A DNA stretch of 64,000 bases from NCBI GenBank assembly GCA_947095585.1, contig OX352762.1, positions 95,950,249 to 96,014,248 on the forward strand. Direction: 5' to 3'. The stretch is from Nephrocerus scutellatus. Its lineage: Eukaryota; Arthropoda; Insecta; Diptera; Pipunculidae. The position numbers and the translations under genes were made by a program. The notes beneath the pieces are model-generated. The model was not told the origin of the DNA. It saw nothing but the letters and a program-made list of their open reading frames with translations, and did no database searches. Positions 1-10,050 of this stretch are shown here, piece by piece (position 1 is the first letter of the stretch; each line of letters begins with the position of its first letter).

Positions 1-595
1 TATAACTATAACTATAATGAAAAAGAATTAATCGTTGTCTCCACCTCAAATAACAATAATGCTACAAAAAATAATTTGCTTGTGTGAGTAAAATTATGGA
101 GCTATCGCTGAAATGCACTCATGGCAAAAATTAAAGAATAAATTTAGAGCACATGTTATCGTATATGAGAAAACATCTGTTTTTGTGGTATCTGATTCTT
201 AATGTAATATATGTTCTAAATATTGAGTTTGAAAGTGCATTTAGGTGTGGTTTCGTTCATAATTTCCGTGATCATAGCTACCAATTTTAACATCCACTAA
301 TATATATGTTCTAAATTTTCTCTGCCTCCGGCTTGGTGTTTGCAGTGCGACCCTTCTCTTCAATTTCAAAGTTCACCATTTTTATTTGTGCTGACCTTAA
401 AAATCGCTTAAAACAATCCTACAACATTTTCCTTTCAATTCGGCTCACATTCATTGTAGCATTATTTGAAGCCCGTATACGTGTACATGCACACAAGCAA
501 ATTATTTTATTGTAGCATTTTTGGTTTTGAGGTGGAATCAACGAGTTACAAAAGTGACGCCATATATAGGTTTGCCATTTCGACAAATCTACATA
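1..595. other. non-coding stretch, no gene seen
   Basis: AT-rich sequence starting with a short (ataact)n run at 1-19. Both strands are broken by frequent stops and the short open frames show no recognisable protein. I see no gene or repeat boundary here. Confidence 0.5.
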
Positions 596-730
596 AGCTG
601 TATTTAATTTGCCGAGGAATAAGGAGTTCGAATGTCAAAACCAGCAAAACAGCAGGTTTTCTTATTCCAAAGAAGGAATAAGATAGTGCAATTGTAATTC
701 CTTATTCCAAAATACAAATAAAATACAGCT
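596..730. mobile_element. F1 palindromic MITE, copy 1
   Basis: The ends are inverted repeats (AGCTGTATTTAATTTGCC on the left, AAATAAAATACAGCT on the right) and the interior is also self-complementary around GGAATAAGG / CCTTATTCC. Three further copies lie at 30652-30780, 31294-31415 and 52885-53022. There is no coding capacity. Repeated structure and palindromy are seen directly; that it is a non-autonomous DNA transposon is inference. Confidence 0.75.
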
Positions 731-744
731 TTTAGCTATTAGCT

Positions 745-778
745 GAAGCTCTTTCGAATTTTTTGGGAAATCAACCAG
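745..778 (+). other. 34-bp copy of the start of p47 exon 2
   Basis: Positions 745-778 match 4078-4111 with one mismatch (g/a at the twelfth base). The copy begins at exactly the first base of p47 exon 2. It is flanked by a 10-bp direct repeat, AGCTATTAGC, at 734-743 and 777-786. It has no coding function of its own here. It sits between the F1 copy and a Helitron 3' end, so capture by an element or filler-DNA repair is possible. Confidence 0.7.
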
Positions 779-794
779 CTATTAGCGATTATTC

Positions 795-1046
795 GAAGAC
801 CGTTCATCCGATATAGCTGAAACTTTGGGATGAGGTGGGGACGTGTAGGGGTTGACGTGCTGGGTGGCTAGGTATAGTTTGTATGTGATTGACTCGAAGG
901 CCATGCATTTGATAGATAGTGGTGATATATGTGGGGGAGTGGGTTTGGGATATCTTAGGGTGGATCTTGGTGGTCGGCTTGATAGGGTAAGTGTGGTGGG
1001 GATAGTGTAGTGGGGGAAGTCAGGCTACGCTGGGTATTTCAGCTAG
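795..1046 (+). mobile_element. Helitron 3' terminal region
   Basis: The stretch begins with text typical of Helitron subterminal DNA (gaccgttcatccgatatag), is G/T-rich, and ends in a short hairpin around CAGGCTACGCTGGG followed by TTTCAGCTAG|T at 1046. CTAG before T after a hairpin is the known Helitron 3' terminus. The 5' end was not located. Similar termini occur at 23451 and 61502. Confidence 0.6.
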
Positions 1047-1370
1047 TAGTTAATAAATGTGAATGATTAGATTAAAATTGTTATAATTAAAAACATCTTC
1101 ACAAGTACAAAAACAACTAAAACCGTCAGCCGACGTAGTAAAGGTGGATTATTCGAGCAATCTTTCAGCTTCCATCTAAATTCTAAAACCTTATTGATAT
1201 TAACTTCTGTTTATTTTATATGATTTTATTCACACCCAACTATCAAACAAATGTAATAAAAATTTGGATAAATAGGTAAAACTTGATTTTTGAATACCAA
1301 AAAATTGTATCAAATTAAAAGTTTGTTTGGTGTAAAACGCGCGTTATTTATTTATTATATTGATCGTAGG

Positions 1371-2654
1371 CCCGATTTTATGAACGCGAGTTTATGATTA
1401 ATCCGAGGATTAATCGTCGTTTACATTTTATGAACGACGATAAATGATACAACTAACCTGAAGATATTTTTCTACTCTCTGTTTTATCTGCAGATTTTTG
1501 TGGGTAAATCAGAGGGTAAAAAGCGGTGTTGTTGTTATTATAAATTTTGACTTTTTAAACATTTAAGCATTATATTTATTAGTGAGAATTTACAGTTGAG
1601 AAGATATCAATTGATTATAATTTAATAAATTAAATTAATTGAAAATGGAATAAAAAAAAGAATAATGAGTATTACTAAGTACAAAATAGTTAAAAAATAT
1701 AAAAATATAGTGATATCGAAATTTTTAATCATACACACAACATAAAATGTTACCACCCATACAAAAAACTGCGGTATAACTGCAATAAAACCTGTAATAA
1801 TTTACGAATTTTTATAATCTATCGTCGTTCATAGAATCGACGAAAAAAAAAATCCGAGAGTAAAGATTAATCTTAATTGGCGAAAAAAGTGAAGAGAACA
1901 ACCAAAATACGAATAGAGTAAACAAGAAACATCGCCTGTGACGTTTCATGGAAATATATCCTCCTTGTTTCTATCCATCTCTATTGCACTTTACGAATTA
2001 CGAGTTTAATTGTCTCCAGTTTCATCGAGTGGATTCGTTCTATTCAAAAAACAAGCAAATGTAGCACGACGATAGATGAAAAAAAAAATCCGAGAGTATG
2101 GATTAATCTTTACTCTCGGATTTTTTTTTTTTCGTCGGTTCTATGAACGACGATAGATTATAAAAATTCGTAAATTATTACAGGTTTTATTGCAGTTATA
2201 CCGCAGTTTTTTGTACGAGTGGTAACAGTTTTTTGACGTTTACACTTATATTATATAGTTTATACTAACATTTTATGTTGTGTGAATGTTTAAAAATTTC
2301 GATATCACTATATTTTTATATTTTTTAACTATTTTGTACTTACTAATACTTTTTTTTTTTATTCCATTTTCAATTAATTTAAATTAATTTAATTTATTAA
2401 ATTATGATCAATTGATCTCTTCTCAATTCTAAATTCTCACTAATAAATATAATGTTTAAATTTTAAAACGTCCAAATTTATAATAACAACAACCCTATTA
2501 ATTTACCTCTGATTTACCCACAAAAATCAGCAGATAAAACAGAGAGTAGAAAAATATCCTCGGATTAATTTTCTCATTTCGCGTCGTTCATAAAATGCCA
2601 ACGACGATTTGTCCGAGGATTAATCATTTACCCGCGTTCATAAAATCGGGCCTT
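1371..2654. mobile_element. 1.28-kb foldback element with ~500-bp arms
   Basis: Left end GGCCCGATTTTATGAACGCG and right end CGCGTTCATAAAATCGGGCC are perfect inverted repeats. The complementarity continues inward through most of 1371-1870 against 2100-2654, for example CCGAGGATTAATC at both ends and the block around GATATCGAAATTTTTAA at 1712 against 2297. The spacer at about 1870-2100 contains a smaller local hairpin (2077-2140). It encodes no protein. A foldback/MITE DNA transposon is the natural reading; the superfamily and target duplication are unclear. Confidence 0.85.
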
Positions 2655-2910
2655 AAGAGAACGTGGCTAGACAGGCATGGGAATGAAATTCAGCCAATGA
2701 ACGTTGTGGCAACACTGTGTAGGTGTTTGTGTATGTTTATCAATTTGTTGTTGTTTTGCCGTATAGAACGTTTATGCTTTCGCCGAAAGTTATCTTTCGT
2801 AGTTGACTTTCGGTGGAATCAAGTTGTCTCTTTCCAACACACTAAATACCTACCTGTTTCGCTTGACATGACTTTCATTCCCATGATCGTGTAGCCTCAC
2901 TCTTAGACCG
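2655..2910. mobile_element. ~255-bp MITE with imperfect TIRs
   Basis: Left end TTAAGAGAACGTGGCTAGAC..CATGGGAATGAAA at 2654-2690 pairs with TTTCATTCCCATG..GTGTAGCCTCACTCTTAGAC at 2873-2909. It abuts the preceding foldback directly. It has no coding capacity. The inverted ends are visible; classification as a MITE is inferred. The following 2911-3060 is AT-rich low-complexity DNA with short self-complementary blocks. Confidence 0.55.
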
Positions 2911-3067
2911 TGTTTCCAACCTTAGAGTATAGTAGTATAAAAATATAAAACTATTATATTATGATAATGGAAACGCGAAGTTGATAGTATACTAGTATTT
3001 TTTAATAATTCGTTATACTATCAAAAATATAATAGTTAGTAAATTAAAATACTATTATACTATCACG

Positions 3068-3310
3068 GGGGGTGGGCGCCGTGGCTTTGTGGAGGATGTT
3101 CGTTGTTCCCATCTCTCGCGAAGGTCTGTCAAATGTCCATAAGTAATAACATGTCACGTAAAGCTTCTCAGTTCGCCGTTCGGATCCGGCATTAAATTGT
3201 AGATCACTTCCATGTGTGTCCAAAAATATACATGCGCAACACAAATGGTCGCGAGAAGCTCGGCTTTGGACTTTGGTAATGGTCTGTCGCTCCGAAAATT
3301 ATTATTTATA
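3068..3310 (+). mobile_element. F6 SINE, internally deleted copy
   Basis: It starts with the family head GGGCGCCGTGGCT at 3071, but about 100 bp between the head and the CCCATCTCTCGCG block are missing, which removes box B. The rest follows the family body: TTCGCCGTTCGGATCCGGC, then the GGTCGCGAGAAGCT block and the tail ending in ATTATTATTTAT. It is non-autonomous and almost certainly transcriptionally dead. Confidence 0.65.
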
Positions 3311-3418
3311 CTATTACGGTGCAAGCGCGGTCTTAATCAGTGCGTTCATTTTTTCACTTTATGCATATTACAAAGTAAAATTAATGTTAATTTTTTTTTC
3401 TAAAAACTTTGCCCCAGT

Positions 3419-3625
3419 GCGCGCTCGAGCGTAGATTTTTTCAAAAGGGATAACGAATACGAAAGGCGAAACTCTTTTGTTTACATGTTTTTGTTGCATG
3501 TGTTGTTGTTGTGTTAGTATAAAGAGGGGTAAATATCAAAATATACAGTTCTGTTTTCGCTTTAGGGAAGAGTCGTTTTGAAGGGAAAACGAACAAGTTG
3601 ACAGCCAAAAAACAGAGTTTACGAA
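3419..3625 (-). mobile_element. F3 MITE copy
   Basis: Read on the minus strand this shows the family landmarks in order: GAACAAC..GTTCGTTTTCCC, the ATTTACCCCTC block, ACATGCAACAAAAACATG, and a CTCGAGCG-containing end. It gives a version of the site that is interrupted by the F2 element in the copy at 7108-7600. Non-coding. Confidence 0.55.
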
Positions 3626-3848
3626 AAAACGAAAAACAAACGACATAACTATCGCTATCGCTATCGGACTGTTCACATCTATTCTGTGCGTAAGGCAATC
3701 GATGTACAGTATTTTATACTACGGTGTGTCATGTCATCGGCATTTATGTAATCAGCTGATTACTACGTGTGAACACATGTATTGATTGTATATTCAAAGT
3801 TTGTGAAATTCGCAACGAAAACGGGAACACTGCATAATTTTTTTAGAA

Positions 3849-5416
3849 ATGTCTAACCAAGATGAATTAATTGCTCAATTTACTGAAATTGCTGGAGGAG
3901 ACGACACAGTTGCCCGTTTCTATTTGGAAAGTAGCAATTGGGTTTTAGAAGTAAGCCAATGATAAAACACCATATAGGTTATGTTTGCTATGTATTTAAA
4001 AGTGCATTGTAATGCAATGCTTATACATCATGATGAGAGACTTGCAAATATCCAATTATATTAATAAATTTCCGTAGGAAGCTCTTTCAAATTTTTTGGG
4101 AAATCAACCAGAGGATCAATTAGAAGAGAATGTTCCATCTAGCAAATCCAGCTCTTCGGAAGGAAATCCTCCAACGACAATGCACACAACGTCCACTAAG
4201 AAAGGTGAAGAAGGAGGCAGTTTTGGCCAAAAGATTAACAAGTCAAAGTGAGTAGAAATGGTTTAATAACGAATTCGAACCTAATTTATGCTTCTACTTT
4301 TTCAGAATTGCAACCTTAAACGATATGTCTCAACGGTCGTCTGATGATGAGGAAGAAGGTCAAGCATTCTATACCGGCGGTTCGGAACGATCAGGACAAC
4401 AAGTCTTGGGACCACCAAAACGCAAAAATTTCCGTGAACAATTGACAGATATGTTCCGTATGGCTCAAGAACAAGGAATCGGAATTGAATCTTTGGCAGC
4501 GTCAACCTCGGCCTCGACATCCTCGGCCGTGACTTGGGGACAAGGTGTTAGGTTAGGACAGACAGATAGTGATCACACTGTTGTTAATCAAGACGATGGC
4601 AGTAAGGCCTCTCAACAGAAAAAACCTGCGGTTGTTCTTAAACTATGGAGTCAGGGATTTTCCATAAATGATGGAGAATTGCGTATGTACGATGATCCTG
4701 ATAATAAGGAATTTCTTGAAACAGTCATGAGGGGGTGAGCTTGAGTACTTACGCTTAGAATTAAATTGATGTTTTGAATCTGTTTTTTATTGTAGGGAAA
4801 TTCCTAATGAACTTCTGGAAATGGGGTGGATGGTCAACGTCGATGTAGAAGACCACAGACATGAAGACTTTAAGATGGCAACTCCAAAAGTAAAGACATT
4901 CAAGGGGTCAGGTAATAGACTGGGAAGGTATGGCCGTTAATAAATATTTTCAAAACATAGAAACTAACCAGTGTCTTGATTAAATAGCCCAGTTCCAAGT
5001 ATTCAAGAAAATCCTGTAACTACAAAGCAAAGCGTGGAAACTGAGAGTGTACCTCAGGCTGTAAATCCCGCTACCAATGAAAAGCATGCAGCGGAAAGAC
5101 TCAAATTAAATTTATCAGAGCCACTGACATCGTTGCAAATACGGCTAGCAGATGGCTCTCGTCTAGCAGCCCAATTTAATATGACGCATACAGTTGGTGA
5201 TATTCGTCAATATATTCAGACGTGAGTAAACTAAAAATTACATACGAAATAACCTCATTGATATTTCTGTCTTCTCGGTTCAGTGCTCGTCCACAGTATG
5301 CCAATCAAAATTTCATTCTCGTCTCATCTTTTCCCACACTTGAGCTTACCGATGAAGCTGCGACTATTGCTGCAGCTGGTTTAAAGAATGCAGCTATAAT
5401 GCAGCGTTTAAAATAG
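3849..5416 (+). CDS. p47: p47/NSFL1C p97 (TER94) adaptor, six exons
   Basis: Exons are 3849-3950, 4078-4247, 4306-4734, 4796-4927, 4988-5221 and 5284-5416. All introns are GT..AG, 55-130 nt long and in phase, giving 399 residues. A UBA-like domain occupies residues 1-45 (MSNQDELIAQF..WVLEEALSNFLGN), an acidic/serine linker follows, then a SEP domain at about 198-262 (LKLWSQGFSINDGELR..MRGEIPNEL), and a C-terminal UBX domain at about 320-399. This UBA-SEP-UBX order defines p47, the adaptor that recruits p97/VCP for Golgi, ER and nuclear-envelope membrane fusion and ubiquitin-dependent tasks. The start lies at the beginning of the UBA domain, in the context GAAATGTC. The gene converges on the glycosyltransferase downstream with 277 bp between stop codons. 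It looks intact. Confidence 0.95.
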
Positions 5417-5693
5417 GCTCGCTGTGAAATTGTTAACTACTTTAACAAATTTTCCATACATTTGTAATAAGGGCTTCTTTCTTTAATTTACTTATAATTT
5501 ATGTTTTTTATAACGTATAAATAACAAGTTTTCATTGGAAATCTCATGTTTTTCAGATTTAATTATAATTTATATAAAAACTAGCTCTGAAAAATTAAAA
5601 ATTGAATAATATATACTGTCACTATTCCTACATACACATTAATGGTATTTAAGAGCGAGAAATGCTCTTTTATTTTGTTTATTTGAGATTATT

Positions 5694-6941
5694 TCAAATT
5701 AAGAAATTGATTTCATTTCGAATCAACAGCAGATGCTTCATAAAATCTTCTCGTAAAGAATTACGCCAATCGAAAAGTCCGTCTTTACCGACACGCAAGC
5801 ATTCAATGTAACGATGTGCTACCACTTTCGCCAATGGTAAAGCGACGCTTTTATGCGAGTCTGCAACGTTCGGCTTGTAAACGTATAACTTGTGCGGCAA
5901 TTTAACTTCCGGATCGTAGAGCGTATTGTCCATTAGTAGTTTGTTCTTATGGTACAGGCAAACAGCAAACGCAGGCATTTCAAAGCGTGTTATGTCACTT
6001 TCATAGTGGCTAAGAGAACGCAGCACCGACTCCTTAGCATCGATGTTCAGACTTGGATAGACAAATTCATTTGCGGAAAGGACGAACGTGTATTGGGCTC
6101 TGTTGATATTTCGCATTAGGCAATCGGCTTCAATTATTTGACGTTTTCCTTGTTCTATTGCTGCAGTTGGTGTACTGGCGAAAGGAAAGTTAAACGGAAA
6201 ATAGTTTATTTTAATACTGGTTTTGATGAGCAGGTGCCGGATATTATAAGGAATCGCATCCCCATTGTAAACCAAAAAGTTTTCTATTCCCACAGCCTGA
6301 TGATAAAGGAAGAACTGTAAAAGATTGGTCTTAGTAGCAAATGAAGAAGTAGCATTAAAATCAGCCATATTCATGCAAATTGTAGCCTTTTCAAGAGGTG
6401 TTGTTTGAACTTCTTTAAGATGGCGTAAAAGAAGATCTTGAGAAATTTTGCTGCTTATTTCTGTGAGAACTATTCGCTCGGGTACACCAAAGTTACGCGT
6501 CAATTTGCACAGAAACTTGTAAGTCGAAAAATCGGAAACATTGTCCGCATCTATGCGGAAGAATTTAAATTTGCCGCTGATAGACTTGCCTTTTGCATAC
6601 AATACACTGCATTTAAAATTGACAACAGCACCCCGCTTTGCAACGACAAGTGTAATTGCTTCTCCGCCAGCTTCCAGTTGATTCCGACTCCAGTACGCAG
6701 AGTACGCGTGAAAGGCGTCGCCAATTTGTTGCCAAACAGGCAGCGGATGGAAGAAGTCGATGAACCTACTATCCTTTGTGCTATTCTCCAAGCGCATGAT
6801 AACTGCGGCATCGTTGCGACCAAAGAAATTCACAACTTGTAACACATATTTGAGACGATTATTTTCGCTTTTATACATCAGCAAAATGCCCACACTAAAG
6901 CAGGAGATTACTAGCAGAAGAAGCTGCTGATATTTCCGCAT
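5694..6941 (-). CDS. GT92-family (DUF23) glycosyltransferase, type II membrane protein
   Basis: An intronless 415-residue protein. Residues 7-23 are a single hydrophobic signal anchor after a short basic N-terminus, as in Golgi type II enzymes. The body carries GT92 landmarks: CMNMADF near 189, LLQFFLYHQAVGIENFLVYN near 207-226 (family pattern F-x-x-Y-H-x-x-x-G-V-x-x-F-x-x-Y), and VAHRYIEC near 375. Family members transfer galactose or related sugars onto glycans. The position where relatives usually have an acidic D-x-D/E motif reads SANEFVYP (289-296), so one or more metal-binding acids may be lost. The specific substrate cannot be inferred. AATAAA-like signals lie downstream on the minus strand at about 5672-5686. 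Expression would be from its own promoter near 6950-7010. Confidence 0.8.
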   Translation of the reverse strand: MRKYQQLLLLVISCFSVGILLMYKSENNRLKYVLQVVNFFGRNDAAVIMRLENSTKDSRFIDFFHPLPVWQQIGDAFHAYSAYWSRNQLEAGGEAITLVVAKRGAVVNFKCSVLYAKGKSISGKFKFFRIDADNVSDFSTYKFLCKLTRNFGVPERIVLTEISSKISQDLLLRHLKEVQTTPLEKATICMNMADFNATSSFATKTNLLQFFLYHQAVGIENFLVYNGDAIPYNIRHLLIKTSIKINYFPFNFPFASTPTAAIEQGKRQIIEADCLMRNINRAQYTFVLSANEFVYPSLNIDAKESVLRSLSHYESDITRFEMPAFAVCLYHKNKLLMDNTLYDPEVKLPHKLYVYKPNVADSHKSVALPLAKVVAHRYIECLRVGKDGLFDWRNSLREDFMKHLLLIRNEINFLI

Positions 6942-7107
6942 TGGTGCACTTTTATAATGTTTTGCACATGGCTTAATTAATAAAAGCGCACGATGAAGTG
7001 ATTTCTGTTTACTTTTGTTGTCAGAATTAAACTACCTATCTCTTTCGTTTAACTACGTCATACAGTCCTTGTTTATTAATATCTTTTTTTTTAAAAAAAG
7101 ATTGAAA

Positions 7108-7600
7108 TTTTGTATGTCAAGTTGTTCGTTTTTTCCGAAAAACCAATCTACCGTAGATCGGTTTTCGTCTCTAACAGATCTTGATATTTTGGGAGAATTA
7201 CCCCTCTTTTCATAACTACAAAACCAACACATGCAACAAAACAATAGCTATATTGCTTTCAACAAAAAAATAAAAATTACAACAACAAACACATTGGATA
7301 GACCAGAAAAGGTTTAGCGTTAACCAAAAAAAATTTTTTGGTTAAGAAATATTTAACCAAAATTTTAGTTATAATTCCCACCACCAGAGTCGACTTTTAA
7401 AAATTATATATGGATAAGTTGGCAAACACATGAAACAAAAAATTGACCAATTGGTATGGTTAGTTTTTGCTGTTGCTTTGATCAGCCGTTAACCACAAAA
7501 AATACCTAACTCATTTTGTTGAAAGCAATATAGCAAATGTAAACAAAAGATTCTCGGCTTTCGTGTTCGTTTTTTCGAGAAAATTCTAAAACAAACAAAA
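7108..7600 (+). mobile_element. F3 MITE interrupted by an F2 MITE
   Basis: The outer element runs from CAAGTTGTTCGTTTTTTCCG through TCTAACAGATCTTGATATTTTG and ACATGCAACAAAAC, then resumes after the F2 insertion with AAATGTAAACAAAAGATTC and the CGTGTTCGTTTTTTCGAGAAAA end. Uninterrupted relatives at 3419-3625 and 59745-59985 read straight across the junction, which makes this a nested insertion. Confidence 0.7.
7247..7534. mobile_element. F2 MITE copy 1, nested in F3
   Basis: Terminal inverted repeats GCTATATTGCTTTCAACAAA / TTTGTTGAAAGCAATATAGC are near perfect. The 288-bp body has internal complementary blocks around GGTTAAGAAATATTTAACC. Two inverted-orientation copies lie at 9478-9762 and 9778-10050. 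Non-coding. Confidence 0.8.
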
Positions 7601-7639
7601 AATAAGTACTTTTCATTCCTGACGATACGGCTTTTACTT

Positions 7640-8770
7640 TTAGGTCCTTTCCGAAACGGAGACTTATTTGTGGAGTTATTCAAATAAGTTTTCTCACGTG
7701 CTACGAACTGCCTTAAAGTGGATTTAGACTATAGCCTTGCCCGTGCGAGAAAAAAGCGGGCCGACTATAGTTAAATTGAAGTTGTGATTACCCAGAAGAG
7801 ATTAACACTACGAGAATTTTATAGTTATTTTATATCTGCAAGCGAAATATTATCTATAGCATTATGGTAACATTGAAAAATATACTTCTTCTCTCGTCTG
7901 GCTAACCACAATTTCTATTTAATAGCCGTCCTGATCATTTTTGCTCGCACGGCTCAAATGTAAATCAAGCGTTATGCTGTTTTCGAAACAAAGACTTATT
8001 GTATAACCTATATTATTCAAATAAGTCTCCTCACGAGTCACGAGGTGACTTATTTTATATCTCTGTCTTGCAAAAAAAATCCTATCGCTAAGGATTGACT
8101 AAATACTATTTCTTGCAAAAAAACGAATTTCGTTTCCAAAATCATAAAGATGTGAGACAAAGACAGTTTTTTTTTTTGAATCTGTTGTCAAATAACTACA
8201 TATATAAAAACAATTCGGGAGATTTTTTTTCCTAGCCTGTTTCCGAAACGGAGGTTTATAACTGGAACCTAACTTATTCATTCCTCGCGTTATGGCATAT
8301 TTTCTGTCATAACTAAAACTGCTGCTTACTGCTAAAAAATCTAATTTTGTTTCCAAAATTGCAAAGATGTGTGACTTAGGTTGTTTCCGATACGATGACT
8401 TATTTGGGAAACCTAACCTAACCTAAGTCTCATTACAAGACACAATTTTTATATTAATTTTGTTGTCAAAGTAAGTATATATGGAAACAATTCGGACAAT
8501 TCTACTGACTTATTTAAGATGGCCGTAAATGAGTCATTAAGTCTGAAATAAGTCACGTTTCGGAAACAGCCTAAGTCACACAACTTTGTAATTTTGGAAT
8601 TCGGAAACAGATTTAGAGAAACAATTTTTATTTTGGTTTTGTTGTCAAAGTAAGTACATATATGAAATCAATTCGGACATATTTTACTAACTTATTTAAG
8701 ATGGCGGCAAATAAGTACATATTAAGTTTAAAATAAGTCTTCGTTTTTGAAACAGATTTAGAACTTTAGA
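7640..8770. mobile_element. cluster of F4 MITE copies and fragments, with one F5 copy
   Basis: At least five partial or complete F4 units lie here. Each carries GTTTCCGAAACG or its complement next to GACTTATTTG, and AAGATGGCGGCAAATAAG near the other end. The clearest complete copy is 8384-8572, with ends GTTTCCGATACG..ACGTTTCGGAAAC and the interior block TTTTGTTGTCAAAGTAAG. An F5 element occupies 7715-7976. No coding potential is visible. The rest of the stretch to about 8930 is AT-rich DNA without recognisable features. Confidence 0.65.
7715..7976. mobile_element. F5 MITE copy 1
   Basis: It contains CGTGCGAGAAAAAAGCGGGC at 7742 and ends with GCTCGCACGGCTCAAATGTAAATC..GCGTTATG at 7976, matching the fuller copy at 53046-53290. 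Shared internal blocks include TTAACACTACGAGAATTTTA and CTCTCGTCTGGCTAACCAC. The left end is less well conserved. Non-coding. Confidence 0.6.
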
Positions 8771-8929
8771 AATCCATTATTTCATTTTTTAGTTATATTA
8801 ATTGACGTTAATTAATTAAGAATATACATTCGGATATTTTATAGAAATATATTAAAATAGCTATAAAATTAATGACTTAATAGATAACTACCTTAAAATA
8901 TAAATGTACTGCAATAAAGTTCTGTAAAG

Positions 8930-9185
8930 CACACCCAACGCGTTCCACACATTAAAGCGCTGTACATACCGGGCGCGTTGGCTACGCTTTGTCGTGAAAT
9001 GTTCTACAAATATAAAGTTTTGATACGTTGCTTTTTTGTTGCTCGATGTTAAGTTTACACAACATTTTCAAGTAATGTCAATTAGTTTCAGCTGGCACCT
9101 TGCTTTAGATTGTCGCAGTCGGGTGTGGACGAGGTGCGTGCGTTTTGCGGCTAACTTCGTTGCAGTACATTCTTAGGTAATTATC
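8930..9185 (+). promoter_or_regulatory. candidate promoter and 5' exon, possibly of spenito
   Basis: This short stretch is richer in CG than its surroundings (CCGGGCGCGTTGGC, GTCGGGTGTGGACGAGG). It contains an initiator-like GTCGCAGTCG near 9113 and a donor-like CTTAG|GTAATT near 9177. The coding exon of spenito 2.8 kb downstream is preceded by a convincing acceptor, so an untranslated first exon must lie upstream. Assigning it here is a guess. Confidence 0.2.
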
Positions 9186-9477
9186 ACTTAAAATTCTTTA
9201 GTTTAATAACTATTTCAATTTATTTCTTTAAAACTTAATTCTATTAATTTAATAACACCACTTCGTATAATTAAAAACTTCATATAAATAAAAAAAGGAC
9301 TTTTGTCAAATTCAAAGTGCTCGACTTTTCACTTCGGTATGCCGGTAAGGCCGTTTTCGAAACGATGACTTATTTGTGGAACCTATCTTAATCAAATAAG
9401 TCTCCTCGCGACGAAATTTTTTTTTTATTTCTCGGTCTTTCAAAAAATCTAATTTGGTTTCCAAAATTACAAAATTT

Positions 9478-9762
9478 GCTATATTGCTTCCAACAAAATG
9501 AGTTAGGTATTTTTTGTGGTTAACGGCTGATTAAAGCAACAGCAAAAACTAACCAAATTTTGGTAAATTTTTTGTTTCATGTGTTTGCCAACTTATCCAT
9601 ATATAATTTTTAAAAGTCAACTTGGTGGTGGGAACTATAACTAAAAATTTGGTTAAATATTTCTTAACCAAAAAATTTTTTTTGGTTAACGCTAACCATT
9701 TTCTGGTCTATCCAATGTGTTTGTTGTTGTAATTTTTATTTTTTTGTTGAAAGCAATATAGC
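9478..9762. mobile_element. F2 MITE copy 2
   Basis: Ends GCTATATTGCTTCCAACAAA and TTGAAAGCAATATAGC. It is in the opposite orientation to copy 1 at 7247-7534, to which it aligns over its whole length with scattered substitutions. Non-coding. Confidence 0.8.
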
Positions 9763-9777
9763 TACTGTCAAGCAATT

Positions 9778-10050
9778 GCTATATTGCTTTCAACAAAATG
9801 AGTAAGGTATTTTTTGTGGTAAACGGCTGATCAAAGCAACAGCAAAAACTAACCAAATTTTGGTCAATTTTTTGTTTCATGTGTTTGCCAACTTATCCAT
9901 ATATAATTTTTAAAAGTCGACTCTGGTGGTGGGAATTATAAATAAAAATTTGGTTAAATATTTCTTAACCACAAATTTTTTTTGGTTAACGCTAAACCAC
10001 CAATGTGTTTGTGGTTGTAATTTTTATTTTTTTGTTGAAAGCAATATAGC
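9778..10050. mobile_element. F2 MITE copy 3
   Basis: Same ends as copy 2 and starting 15 bp after it. A small deletion in the right half (around CGCTAAACCACCAATGTG) makes it shorter. The pair probably arose by two insertions or a local duplication. Non-coding. Confidence 0.8.

Noticed and set aside
2595..2894. 99-codon frame across a repeat junction
   Set aside because: It starts in the foldback arm and crosses into an unrelated MITE. Chance frame.
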